A stretch of DNA of 64,000 nucleotides from Bugula neritina (lineage: Eukaryota; Bryozoa; Gymnolaemata; Cheilostomatida; Bugulidae): NCBI GenBank assembly GCA_964035545.1, contig OZ037766.1:16314222-16378221 (forward strand). The letters run 5' to 3'. This document shows positions 34,801 through 46,044 of this stretch, one piece after another. Numbering within the stretch: the first letter of the stretch is position 1; each line of letters opens with the position of its first letter. The notes under the pieces were generated by a model, which saw only the letters and a list, made by a program, of their open reading frames with translations, made no database searches and had not been told where the DNA came from. The translations under genes and the position numbers were made by a program.

Positions 34801-37800
34801 TGTTTCCTATGACAACCTGGCGCAGGAGAAGGGATGTTTGAGGATCGCAACTATTTGCTTCTAGCTACGCTAGCAAAGTAGTCTAAGAAAGACTACATTT
34901 AAAAACCAGTCTAGCATAACTTACTAAACAAATGTTTGACCCTTTTAACCAGAGCTGCTTCTTAAATTGCATAAACTGAAAACTAGTGATGACCTAATAG
35001 AATATAAACACATACATCTATTATATTGCTAGTTGAGTTTTTAAAACCTGAGAGCTGAAACTAAAATTGACTATTTCACTGCTCAATCCATCAAAATCGT
35101 GACTGAAGGTATTTTCTGCACACCTATAAATTAGCTTGTCTCTAAAATTGCTGCTCACAATCTAAACTTGTCAGATTGCATGTATTTTCACATTTTCAAT
35201 GAGCAATAGTCCTTGCATGTGACTTAAATCGGATGATCAGATCCAAAAGATCTTGACAATATTAGGGAGAAATGCTCATTTCACAGACTAACACACTTGT
35301 TGACAGTGTTGATTCTGGAGTAAGAATATAGATATAATTTGCATAAACCAATTGTGTTATTTGTAAAAAAATGAATATTTTGCCTGTAATATGTTAAAGC
35401 ACACCTGTGTAAAAAGATACTATTTTACTTTATGATATAGCATAACGGAACATAATGATGTAACGGCAGTAATAAAGACTCACCTGTATATTATAATCTC
35501 CATGGCTTTGAGCGGCTGAATTGTTGGTAATTTTAAAATAAGGTAAACTGTGGGTAATCTTTAGTCCCGGCCTGCTTTTGTTCTCAACCTTGCTAGAGTT
35601 GTTATTAATGCTGCCGCTGTTACTCCCTGCAACAAATTAGGTTGGCTTTGGTTAGCTAAGTTATTTGTTAATTAGTAGTACAGTCAACACCTTGAGTAGA
35701 GTAAGTGTTTATAATAGTCTGTACTAGTTTAATATCACGCACACACGCACATGCGCACGTTACTATAGTGGAAATCATTATCGTGGAGCCGGATGAGTAT
35801 CTATGCTAATTTATTTACTGTTGAACAGTTTATCTATAGAACCTTATTCCAATGACTGCAAAGAAGCATATATAAATAAATTGATTAGATAGGTCATGAC
35901 CAAGGAAAAGGACAATTTTTATAGCATATCATTTTCCTACAATTAATTAATAATAATATTATAAAACTGTTTGGTTTTTTTCTGTGTCTATTTTTCGAAT
36001 TATAATTTTCATTTTCAATAATGTAGTTATTTCAATGCCTATACCTTAAGGGTTAATAATGTATACAAAACTTCGAACAGCACGTATATGGATACTATAT
36101 TCTTCTAACAAAATATGCCTTATTTATACAGCAGCAAAAATGCACACATTAAAACGTAGTAAAGAAATTTTGAGAAACTATACTGCTAGCTAATCCTGAT
36201 ATGGCCATATTAGGCCACATTTTTAATTTTTTTTATATGAACAAAGATTAATCTCCACCTTTTTAATTTTGCTTCTTTCACGGAACTTAGCCATTAAATA
36301 TTTAGTATTATAAAGAAAATGCAGCTTCTACTAGCAAAGTCATATTTATAAATGAATCAGAGCTAGAAAGTTTCCATGCAGCTCAGCATTATGACCACAC
36401 CACATCATGTATGTTACAGAGAATCTAACGAAACTTCTTATTGAGGAAACAACTCTCAGTAATCTAAGTTTTAGTCATAAAAAGCAAAAATCAGGCTGCT
36501 CCTGAGATTTTCTTAAAAACTTTATTCAAAAAATTAGGAGTTTACTTTTAAGAAAAGCATCCAATTAATTATTGTTTATTTTTGTTTTAATAGTTTAATT
36601 TATAATAAAGTTGCATGTGATCATATTTGAGGCATTTTGCACATATTTCCAGCTAAATTGGCCATTTAAATTATTTAACTACTTGAATAACTACTTCGAT
36701 TCTATAAAATCTGTACGATGTTTGTTTGCAGCTGGTAAAAAGTTGTGACTTGGACATACATTTTAACCAAGCAGACTTTAGTGGAATGTACAATCCCTCC
36801 ATACCTAGAGTTGTTGCCACCTTAGGGCTTAGACTGCATAGAAACTAGCAGTAAACCATATTAATTTACGTCCGTATCATCTCAATTATCCACTTTTCTA
36901 CAGGTCTGTCATCATCCATATTTTTAAGGATGTTTTAACACTAAAATTAGTTTGCTTAGTGATTAGTAGATACGTATATATACTAGTACTTTGAAGCTAT
37001 ATAGTAAACAGGAATTAAAACATTTAAATTTCAAAATATCAATTCTTCAAATAATAATGATTTAACTTGATATTTCAATTTTGTAAATTATTCTTGTACT
37101 CTAGTCAATTTCTAAAAGTTAATCAAATTTGTTTAATTTTGATTGTATTTAGAGATTCTTTTAGTGTGAGATTCTCTGCATCATCCCATATAGAACTAAT
37201 ATAGTAGCAGTGCTGTTGAACCCTAACAATTAGTATAAAGCTAAGATTTTCCAACATTGCAGGTGAATTGATTACTGTATTACTTAATTATAATAAATCA
37301 GTTAATGAACTTCCATCGGAATGTATGCATATATAAAAGATGTACAGTAGTAATAGGTGCAGAGTAGTATTGCTATAATAGGAATTTATATCTGAGTTGC
37401 CAGCTAAAAGCATAACTCTATACTTGTGCCAAGAAAGTCGGTTTAGGTTTTGAAAAACTGCCCATAAATTAAATCTTATTAGTTATCAGTTGACTCTACA
37501 GAATAGCATGTGCAGTTCCCACTGGGATTACATGACACGTAATATAAACAAACTTTTCTTAAAACAATGATTGCTAAAAATGTGGGTGCATTTGTTACAC
37601 ACACAGTAGTAAGAATGTGTAGTTGATATAAAACTAAATAATATATGCTGAGATACAGGTCTTCAACTTATATCGATTAGTTTTCTGCTTGTTTTATGTA
37701 TGCAATGGCATTGCTATAACATTTTTAGTAGTTTCCAGGGCAGTAATAAACAAAGCACTAAGATTATTTTATATGCAAAATCCTTCCCAATGGTTTGAGT

Positions 37801-40800
37801 GTAAGGGTGCCTTAGCTCAAATTAGCTTCTGTTATAAAAGACTAATTTCTTCACATTACAAGATATTTAAAAGTATGTAGCAGTGGGAAAATATGAGTTT
37901 AACTACAATCATTGTCGACCTGATTAAAAAAAAAATTAAAAGCAACTTTCAGTAATTATTAAAAAATATTTGAATTACTAATACAAAATAGTTAATTATA
38001 TTAAATTGAAAAATATTTCGAAAGCAATGAAATGTAACTACTAAATGTGGAATCACATAATGTATGGAGAAGCTTTTCTGGACCCAAAACTCATGGTAAA
38101 GTTAGGTAGGTGAGAATTGCAGTGGAGAAATGCAATGTTATTAAAATTAAATGTTTAATTAACCAAATGGTTTACAGGTTATATATAAACCATAATCTAC
38201 CACTGATCTTTTTATAAGAGAATAAGATGATTATAAATTTTCAAGTCCTAAAGATACATTAATGTAGGAAAATTATCGTACATGCATTTTTAGTAATGTA
38301 ACAATTTGTTTCATTGTTTTTTATTTATAACTGTATTCCATTATTTAACACTAATTTATTGCAAAAATTTTACAAAACAAACTACACAAAACGAAACTAG
38401 TTTTCCATTATCATTGAATATTATTTGATTAAATGCATGCAGTAAATAATGTTATTCATATTATGATATGGCTGTCCAGTCCTACACCTGTTCTAGTGTG
38501 TTTTAGTTATATCACTTTTTATGACAAGACCTCTATTGTTACATTTTTAACAAGACATCCTTGTAATCTAAACTCTTATGAGATGCCCTCTGTGAAACTA
38601 CAAGCTGCTTTGCTGGGTATCTAATAATGCTTATTGTATGTTGGGAATGCACTTAGGTATGTGTGTCATCCATGACTATGGACAAAATAAAAAATGTAGT
38701 TTATTTGTACTGTGATGTAACGCAGCATTGTAATTTACAGGGATAGCAGTATCTGGTTCAAGTTTTACCTCATTTACTCAAGAAAATTCTTCAACATACT
38801 ATAGTATATAATGGAAAGGCTACGTTGAACGATAAATTGTTGGAATTCTCATTTTTCAGACATACAAATTAATTATTGTAAAGTTTTAAAAAGTTGTAGC
38901 CGGATCAGACTAAAACAAAATTTTCAAGCAAATGTTTTAGAATTATGAGTCTGAGCAAATGTTTGAAAGACGCTACAAGGTGGGGAAAGGGTAACACTAT
39001 TTTCTACTAGGGCTAATACCAACACAGGTTATTTTTTGGTTTATGTTATGTTTAGTTGAGTTGATGATTGATTTAGCAGCTTAACACTTTGAAACATGGC
39101 ACTTGATCATCACCTGTCAACTCAATCATCTTGTACTCAAGTAACTTCACTGATAAACATTGTATGCTTTGTAAAACATCTTTGCACCATAACTATGCTC
39201 AAACTGTTGTACTCCAAACATGTAGGTTCTACAACACAGTGCTGATATGTAGTGCCCAGCTTCTTCACACTCAACGTTAAACATGCCATAATTCTTTAAG
39301 ATGTCAGAGTTAGATGTATAATGCAGAGGTATCTTTATTCTCCTAATATAGATTCAGAGGGTGAATAGTTGAGATAAAGTCATTTATTAGACAGATAGCT
39401 TGTCACCTAAACTTTGACAGTATTATATAATCAAACTTCCAATCAATCCCATCAGACAACACAAATTAATCTAAGATAGCCTATGTTAATAGTGGCTTTA
39501 AAAATGCAGTTGTTTAATAACTAATTCTTAAAATATCAGTCATAGACTCAACATATAGCTTTCAAACAAGTATTTGCAGACAGTTGAAAGTTCTGGAAGA
39601 TTTCATTACATGCTGTCATAACAGGGCTGTAAATGTTTATCAGTAGTCAATGCATTTTTTAAATTAAATCTAAAATAAATCATCTGGAGGGCATGATCGA
39701 CTTTTAGGTCTAAAAAGTTATGCAAAATTTAGCTGCGCATGTTATAGAAAATATTACTTGGCATATTTTATGCAGGTCAATGGTTAAAGGTAGAATTGCA
39801 GCAGTCAAACTATTTGGCACTGAGCAGATTGACAGACAAATATTTTGCTTTTATAGCTATAAAAGTAAAATTTTTAAACCATATACAAAACATCTACACA
39901 AATTTTGCATCAACATATGCGGTTTTTTATGTTAAAAACTACTCAAGATAATCAGCTTAGCGAATTATTTGAAAAGTTTTACTTTGACTAGTTAAATGCT
40001 GCAATGGGATAAACAAGATGGCTGCCAGTCACAAACACAGTTGGCTATCAAAGTTTTTGACCACATTTTAGTGTAAATAAAAAATGAAGCACACTGACCA
40101 GAGTCTACCATCCTGGTTAAAAAGATCATTAATTTCCTAGTCATTAACTTTAAGCTACTAAAATAGCTGTTATAGGCAGTAAAATAGTCATATGTTTTTA
40201 TTACCTCAAGCAGTGATCTTCAGTTTATATTATACCTATAGATTTTACAAGCAATCTTACCCCTATCAGTTTTATAAGGGGTTCCCACAAGAATAGTGAC
40301 TATAAACATGCGTGAGTGAACCCTACAAGGGCATGGAGTTGTTTTGCTGTTCAGTGAGATTAAATCATAGAGGAATACACTATAAAATAATAATGTTGCA
40401 CATTTATAACAATTTGTCAAGCAGAACTTAGTCTATGCTACCATATTGAAAGTGATACCTTACATGTACAAATGAGAGAAGCATACATCACAAGCAAAAC
40501 CAAAAACATATAATTTTAAATTTTGTAGAGAAGTTTTTTATGATCAAAAACTTCTAAACTTGCATTCCCGACAATACCCAAAGCAAGTTTTTAGTTTTCT
40601 ACAACATATCGTTCAACACTTTTCTGACTAACAATCAATAAATGGAAAAATAGCGCACTCATTTTCCTAAAGAGCAAATTACAGTTGCAAATTAACATTT
40701 CTGTATAGTTTCTATGTCCAACTTTCCGCTGAGTAATGAATGTTTATGTATGGTTAATCTGAGCTCCTATTCAAACAGTTCTTTATTCCAGTCTAGGGTT

Positions 40801-42077
40801 TAGTAGAGCAGGATTTAAAATAAACCCGTTCTCGATCATTCACAGCAAATGTTTCTAAATTACTTCTTAAAATGTTAGATGTCAAATGCATAATCTCACC
40901 GTTAGTAGCAAAACTTGGTGAAGTTAGTCTATCAGGAGTATAAAAGGAGGCAGAGAGCCTGGTACTTAGTCTTTTTGGCTTTGGAGGAGGTTTATTAGAG
41001 CCACTTTCCTTCCCAGCTGTCTAAATTGATAATATTTTCTACATAAATTATGTAGCTATAATTGTAAGTTGGCACAGTACTCACAGGGTGAAGTACGCCA
41101 TACCAATAAAATTATTAGCCTCTGTTGAAACTTGAAGGGGAAGCAGTTCTACATATAATATGATTTTAGGTAAACTGGCACAGGTGATAATTGCACAGAT
41201 AATGATGGCACAAATAGAAAAGTAGGTAAAAATGGCACACTTATGCTAAATTTTCCCAAACCACCCAAACATCCCACTTAAAACTCAAACCCCCAACCCT
41301 TAAACCCCAACCCCCATACTCAAATCCCCATCCTCAAACCTCAACCCCTCATTCTAAACAAAAAATCCCTCACCCAGACCTTAATATTATTGAAAATGAG
41401 CCATTTTTATCAACTTATGTACTTTGCCATTTGTGCCATTATTATCGGTGCCATTATTACCTGTACCGTTTTTACCGTGCTAGTTTTACCCACCTGAAAT
41501 CATATAATATAGGTATATAAGAGCAGTAATGAAGAAATAAGAAAACTTGTGATACCCCAACTAAAAACGTAGCAAAGAAATTTAGGTTATCGAAAACATT
41601 AATTCAGGTTGTGCCTCAAACCAACATTTATAAAAAAAATGAAGAAAGTGTTTGCAATTTCTCCGTTATACTTCTTGCACTTAAATGGTACATATACTGC
41701 ACAACTCTTCTGTCTTATATTGCTGTATGTAATAAATTGATCATATGTTGGTTGCAACAGTCATATTGATTATTTTAAACTATGTCCAATAAAATTTTAA
41801 GGAAAAAAATGTTCTTCCATAAACAACCTTTGGAGTTCAGCGAGATCCAACTTACTGTTACAAATAGTTATTGGCCCTAATTTATATGGTACATGTGTTA
41901 ATGACTATCATATATAAATCAAAAGAAAATAATAATGTCATGCCATGAATAACTTTTAAAGTTACTACTAAAAGTCGAACAGTGTAAACATCTACATACC
42001 TTTGATGGATTAAAAGACTCTATCCTGTTGTTATGTTCATCTACACACGACTCACTCAAGGTATCCAAAAACTCCAT
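16899..42077 (-). CDS. HSPA12: HSPA12-type heat-shock protein 70 family protein (13 coding exons, 906 aa)
   Basis: A divergent HSP70-fold ATPase of the HSPA12A/B group. Exons on the minus strand: 42077-42000, 41020-40900, 35626-35484, 29546-29134, 27196-26861, 24861-24771, 24110-23889, 23115-22908, 20485-20360, 20093-19891, 19047-18879, 18052-17924, 17380-16899; all join in phase. Phosphate motif 1 is [15 protein letters not shown] (D309), phosphate motif 2 is [10 protein letters not shown] (D545), and the adenosine motif is [13 protein letters not shown] (about 709-721). Other family blocks include [20 protein letters not shown] and [10 protein letters not shown]. The start is the first ATG after an in-frame TAG at 42120-42122. 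Odd: intron 10 starts GC instead of GT, and residues 1-300 are a Ser/Pro/Thr-rich extension with PPPKPK and a PPTY motif, longer than in human HSPA12A. Exon 4 has a weak acceptor (GTGAAG). The N-terminal exons rest on phase and splice sites only. Confidence 0.9.
19380..19600 (+). repeat. tRNA-derived SINE, copy 1
   Basis: Begins with a tRNA-like head: an A-box-like GTGGTCTAGGGGTTAGAGC near 19395 and a perfect B box GGTTCGAATCC at 19440-19450. A tRNA-unrelated body follows, with a CCCTTCCATCAGGGG hairpin near 19547. It is flanked by a perfect 14-bp target-site duplication, TATATAACCATATT, at 19366-19379 and 19601-19614. It lies in HSPA12 intron 10, antisense to the gene. A genuine tRNA gene is ruled out by the body and the duplication. 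The intact promoter boxes suggest a fairly recent copy. Confidence 0.88.
19838..19875. repeat. Perfect 16-bp inverted repeat beside a splice site
   Basis: AACAAAGTATTATACC and its exact reverse complement are separated by CTATAT. On the transcribed (minus) strand it begins 15 bases inside HSPA12 intron 10, next to the unusual GC 5' splice site at 19890-19891. Confidence 0.85.
24181..24290. repeat. Minisatellite of ACACACTTTAC/ACACACCTTAC units
   Basis: About eight degenerate 11-12 bp units in HSPA12 intron 6, just upstream (in transcript order) of exon 7. Simple tandem sequence with no coding content. Confidence 0.8.
30149..30322. repeat. Degenerate minisatellite of ACTATGACCCAGTA-like units
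   Basis: Roughly ten imperfect units of 14-16 bp in HSPA12 intron 3. The unit drifts toward ACTATGACTTATTA at the right end. No coding content. Confidence 0.7.
31182..32340. mobile_element. TA-flanked non-autonomous DNA transposon (MITE-like), 1.16 kb
   Basis: The ends are inverted copies of ATAGCTTATTCACAC (31184-31198 and 32324-32338), each flanked by TA, the duplication typical of Tc1/mariner elements. Subterminal GACGAAT/ATTCGTC words occur near both ends. No transposase frame is visible inside. The left part carries two copies of GATCACGTGATC in a shared longer context. It sits in HSPA12 intron 3. The superfamily is inferred from the TA alone. Confidence 0.7.
32476..32511. repeat. TAG trinucleotide microsatellite
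   Basis: Two runs of TAG/AGT units broken by one GGTA step, in HSPA12 intron 3. Confidence 0.85.
33305..33328. repeat. 24-bp perfect palindrome
   Basis: Each half is AGGTACTATAGT or its exact complement with no spacer, so the stretch reads identically on both strands. Intronic; no associated gene signal. Confidence 0.85.
33735..33949 (-). repeat. tRNA-derived SINE, copy 2 (diverged)
   Basis: Minus-strand homologue of the SINE at 19380-19600. It shares the head GGTCTAGGGGTTAGAGCA, the CATTGGTGATGTTA segment, the CCATCAGAGG body segment and the AACTTGTGTGAGTTTTAT tail. The B box has decayed, so this copy looks older. A degenerate duplication (AACATTGTAT / AACATTATAT) may flank it. It lies in HSPA12 intron 3, in the same orientation as the gene. 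Confidence 0.85.
34425..34525. repeat. 44-bp tandem duplication (about 2.3 copies)
   Basis: Units start CTTTGGTAA at 34425, 34469 and 34513, an exact 44-bp period. Copies share GCATATTACAGTGTTGCATT and differ at a few positions. Confidence 0.85.
41152..41511. mobile_element. Foldback element with AATGGCAC modules and C-rich core
   Basis: Two imperfect inverted arms (about 41152-41240 and 41398-41511) share TATGATTT.AGGT, GGTAAAA, and repeated AATGGCAC/ATAATGGCAC modules. The centre (about 41255-41390) is C-rich with CCCAAACC/CCCCAACCC runs on the plus strand. No coding frame. It lies in HSPA12 intron 1, just upstream of exon 2. Probably a MITE or foldback transposon; no duplication was identified. 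Confidence 0.6.
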
Positions 42078-43480
42078 TTGTCTTAATGGCCACTCATAAA
42101 TTCGTTGCAAGTATACTACCTACTCAGACTACTTGCGAAGTCATTAGGTCAAATCTAAATAAGACAACCGCAGTACTAGAGAAATCAGGTGTTAGTTTTG
42201 GCAAGATTGAAAGTATTGCTATTATAGGTGAAAGCTAACTGTTTCTTCATCGTTCAGGGAATAACGATTATAGAAAGAGGAGAATACATGTTAGTTTACA
42301 TGTTTGCATCATAGTTGATATGGCAAATAGTATGGGAAACTAAAAGGTAACTTAAAATCCGTAGAGATTGAGTAATTGGTCTATTAATCATGTACTTTTG
42401 TAAATGTTTTCACAAATACTGTTCAACAAATTATATGAGTATTTCATGTTTTGTAGACATAAATCATATAAGCTTCAGAAAAGCAAAATCTGGTTAGCTG
42501 CCTTTCTAAATATTATGCTATTCTTAGCAGCATTTTATTCTTGGGTAAAACAGCAACTGAACATTATGAAGTTAATATTTAGTATGAGCAAAGTTAGGAC
42601 ATTATGACACCCTATAATGAGCTACAGGTACAGTTTGAAAGTGAAAAAGACATCGAAAATCAGTCCTTTTGTTAACAAATAATGCATTAATCCTACACCT
42701 CGGCCTATTATTGCACCTAGAAACCCAAGCTGAAGTGAAAGTAGCAATTTTAACTCTAAGTGAATAATTATATAGCACTAAAATTTTTTTGTTAGTATTT
42801 AATAGCACCAGACTAAATATAATTATATTGTTATTTTTAAACTGCAACGCAATATCTATGCTACTAGTACTTACAACAGAAATGATGGCAGAAATAATAG
42901 ACTCCTAGTAGAATAGATAGTTGAGTCCGTTGTACTCCAGTTTAGGCCTTACCTAAAAGCATTGAAATTTTTAAGTAATGTTAGCCAATCAGTTAGCACA
43001 GAGGGTCATTGTTTAATGAGATGGAATGCCGGCTGTTTATAATAAAATATTTATATGACAGCAGGGAACGTAATTACATCACCTTGTGAACTATCAATTA
43101 CCAGCACAGGAACACCCATTATCATTGTTAGAGTGAGCTGTATGCAACGCACTGGTGTCACATTCTTCACTCATAACAGACGCTATGTGCTGACATAAGC
43201 AGCTCTTTATACTTTCAGCTGCCTTCATCTCTGTGATGCAGAAACTGGATCACCGTCGGAGAGTCCTTTGGGTTATGAGTTTTACATATTAATGAAACGC
43301 AGTGAAATTGCATGTGTTAGTGGAGAGAGTATTGCTCACCGGAAGCACCAGTTAGATAAGTTAACTATGGAGATCATAACGTAAAGTTGTGGGCAGAGAA
43401 AGCAGAGTATGAACCTTGCACTTATCCAAGAGTCTGACAATAAAACTCCTAAATTTCAAAGTATGAGAAGTGAAAAATTG
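42078..43480. other. Upstream region of HSPA12
   Basis: Must contain the HSPA12 5' UTR and perhaps its promoter or a non-coding first exon. I see no heat-shock element array, TATA box or other motif I would defend. Short open frames here lack family features. Confidence 0.5.
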
Positions 43481-43498
43481 ATATATATATACATATAT

Positions 43499-43559
<61 letters not shown>

Positions 43560-43680
43560 ATATATGTATATATACATATTTACATGTATATATATATATA
43601 GATGTATATATATATAGATGTATATATATACATATAAAATGTATTTATATATATATATAGATATCTATATATATATATAA
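43481..43680. repeat. Long TA-rich microsatellite
   Basis: About 200 bp of TA dinucleotides with TG, TACA and GATG interruptions. Length is likely polymorphic and assembly length uncertain. Confidence 0.95.
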
Positions 43681-44432
43681 ATCAGCAAATTTATCATACA
43701 ACATCCCCTACACTGCGTTCCTATTGTTTCCCATTATGCAAATAAATGCTGGTAAGGATGAATTTGTGGTTGTGGTTTGCAATTATGGTTTCATTCCATG
43801 CAACTGTTTCCAAACATTGAATGAAAAATTCGTTGCATGCAAAGCTTGGAAACGTAGTCATACAGGATTTCCATTTGAAGCATGGGAATGTAGTAATATG
43901 CTTGTGATTGTAACTGGAAATTATAGTAGGGGTATGCTCTAATGAACCCTTAAAAATATGGTGGGATGCGGTGCACCTCTGTGTGTCTCCTCAACTCGGC
44001 CCCTGGTTTACTCTGAATTCATCACATACTTGACAGCTAGACAAATGGCATAAAATACACTATTAATAACACTCGTTTAACTGTAAGCTGTTATGCCAGG
44101 TTACTGAGAGAAGTTGTTGCAATTTATCGAAATAACCATCTTATTTTTCTTAGTGTAGCCGCGCTCTATAATTTAAGTAATAAGCTAGCAGGTAATATAC
44201 ATATCATGTATATAGCAAGCATGTATGCCTACGGGAAATAAGTAGTTTGTTAGCCAACTTTGAAGAATGCTAGATGCAGCACAAAGTTTGAAATTCATTA
44301 AGTACAGTATTGGTATACACATCATTTTTGAACTCCGAACCCACGACACCAACCTTCGTGCTACACTAAGCGATTTGTGCCATCCTTAGTATTGTCATGC
44401 GCACGCGTCGAAGACTAATTTATTACCCTTTT
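43681..44432. other. Unassigned DNA between simple repeats
   Basis: One 72-codon frame at 43724-43942 (plus) is rich in C, F and V but shows no motif and I do not believe it. Nothing else is seen. Confidence 0.4.
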
Positions 44433-44506
44433 ACACTTGGATGCTCGAACTGCACTCCCAATTTTTCAAGTGAAAAATTGGGAGTGCAGTTCTAGCATCC
44501 AAGTGT
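44433..44506. repeat. Near-perfect 36-bp inverted repeat (74-bp hairpin)
   Basis: Arms 44433-44468 and 44471-44506 match at 35 of 36 positions around a 2-nt AG loop. The arms contain GAACTGCACTCCCAATTTTT. It is too compact for a normal MITE. Such a hairpin could be a foldback remnant, a small-RNA precursor or an assembly artefact; the sequence does not say which. Confidence 0.85.
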
Positions 44507-44559
44507 TCAGCGGTTTTTCTCAACACATTGACATTGAAATTTGACGTACTAGTACTATT

Positions 44560-44850
44560 ATTATGATTATGATGATATTTTAGCATTGCGGTATAGTTAA
44601 ACTTAATCATAATCATAATGATAATCATAATCATAATGTTATACTTATAGTTATAGTTATACTCTAAGTCTTATACTTATAGTTATAAGTATAACTGTAA
44701 GTATAAGTATGACTATAAGTAGAAGTATGACATTAAGTCGCATATTTAAAGTCCTTATGATAATTATGTTATGCGCGGACATAATCGTATACTATTCGGG
44801 TTCCCGTTAGTTCTAAGCGGTTATACTTATACTTATAGTCATAGTGGTAG
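44560..44850. repeat. TCATAA / TATAGT / TATACT simple-repeat tract
   Basis: First a run of ATAATCATAATC units (about 44605-44635), then interlaced 6-bp words TTATAG, TATACT and TAAGTA on both strands (44638-44735), and a shorter second patch (44820-44850). The words are partly complementary, so the tract can fold on itself. A unique stretch separates the patches. Confidence 0.7.
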
Positions 44851-45222
44851 ACTAGCTCCTGGCATACACATTTTAACATCAATGCTGTGTCATTCGTATT
44901 CGTGACAAACAAATTAAACTACTCTCAATACCGACAATTTGAATCATTGAAGTAGGTAAGAATACTTTAGTGTATAGTATTATTAAACCTTCAATTACTA
45001 TTTAATTATAACTTTAAGTTAGATATTGAAATATTCAAATACTAATACTAATAGTCATAGTGATAGTATTACTGACAGTACCGGTACGTTAATTATTGTA
45101 AATGATTGGTATCACAACACCTGCTTAGCTTGGTTTGTTGTATAAATTTAAACTAGTTTCAACTTTTTTACCAAAACCTATTTAACTGTTTAGTGTTTAG
45201 CTTTAGGCAATAATTATCTTAT

Positions 45223-45331
45223 TGTTAACTGCAAGTGCAAATCAAAATGAAAGTCAAACTCAAACTGAAAACAAATAACGAAGATTAGCTGTTACTTTAA
45301 AATCAAAGTAATAACTTATAATATATCAACA
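45223..45331. repeat. 109-bp direct repeat, left copy (LTR-like)
   Basis: Starts TGTTAACTGCAAGTGCAAAT and ends ATATCAACA; the same unit recurs at 47200-47308 in the same orientation with about 10% change. TG...CA ends and its place at both ends of a gag-protease-RT remnant suggest short LTRs of a deleted element. No target-site duplication matches outside the two copies. Confidence 0.7.
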
Positions 45332-45792
45332 GCTCTTTAGTCTTGAGCCCATACTTGGCTAGATGATTTCGTACTTCCTCAGCACCGACAAAAATCTCCT
45401 GCACCACTATGTTATCAATGTAGTGGTCTGTTGCCCGACGAACCGATCGTTCATTGACAGTATCTTACCAAGAATCCAAGTCATAATTCTGGGTGCCGGT
45501 TCAGAGCGTAGTGCACCCCCTCATATTTATTGACCTGGTACTTCCACAGATCCTTGGCTATGTGAATCTGAAGATAAGCTGCCTTCAAATCCACAACTTG
45601 GAGGTTACTTTTCAACTGTCTCCACTTTCTAATTTTTTCACCACACACCGCGACCTTGTCATCTCCAGTGTGAGATTCAACGTAGTTTGTCAACTCACGG
45701 TAGTCCATGACTGGCCACACCTTGTCCTTACTTGGCTGAAACACTGCAAGCAAAGGGATAACCCCTTTAACTGGGCCCTCCCATCGTTTCAA
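45332..45792 (-). pseudogene. Reverse transcriptase fragment of an LTR retrotransposon
   Basis: Minus strand. From 45792 the frame reads KGVIPLLAVFQPSKDKVWPV, MDYREL and VVDLKAAYLQIHI, matching the first RT motifs of Ty3-like polymerases. The frame stops at 45481. After a deletion or frameshift a second piece (45465-45332) reads ATDHYIDNIVVQE, the catalytic loop with one Asp replaced by Asn, then runs into the left 109-bp repeat. RNase H and integrase are absent. Clearly inactive. I am sure of RT and less sure of the clade. Confidence 0.8.
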
Positions 45793-45829
45793 CTAACCCT
45801 TGAAGATCCAGTTCTCCAGTCCCAGTCCC

Positions 45830-45990
45830 ACCAACCACCCGCGGACTTACCAGAGTCCGCTCTCTTCCAGTGTCAACAAGACACGAGAACCAACGGTTGT
45901 TCAGAATGGCCTGAATGTTGGGCATACTGCTACTTGTGGTAGTCCTACTAATTGCCCCAGATAGCGCCAGGCTGTTCCGCAGTACGCATG
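45830..45990 (-). pseudogene. Retroelement aspartic protease fragment
   Basis: Minus strand, between the gag and RT pieces: WFSCLVDTGRERTLVSPRV carries the DTG catalytic triad expected there. The flap and C-terminal half, and the usual protease-RT spacer, are missing, so protease and RT are joined by a deletion. Confidence 0.6.
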
Positions 45991-46044
45991 CATTGCTCAG
46001 AACCTCGCTAATCGATGAAGAGCATGGCCCTCGGCGGTTAACGC

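Noticed and set aside
41255-41390. Interstitial telomere repeat (TTAGGG)n
   Set aside because: The C-rich words do not keep a six-base period or the CCCTAA unit; it is the core of the foldback element.
43724-43942. A 72-codon Cys/Val-rich frame
   Set aside because: No spacing of Cys matches a known domain, and there is no exon-like context.
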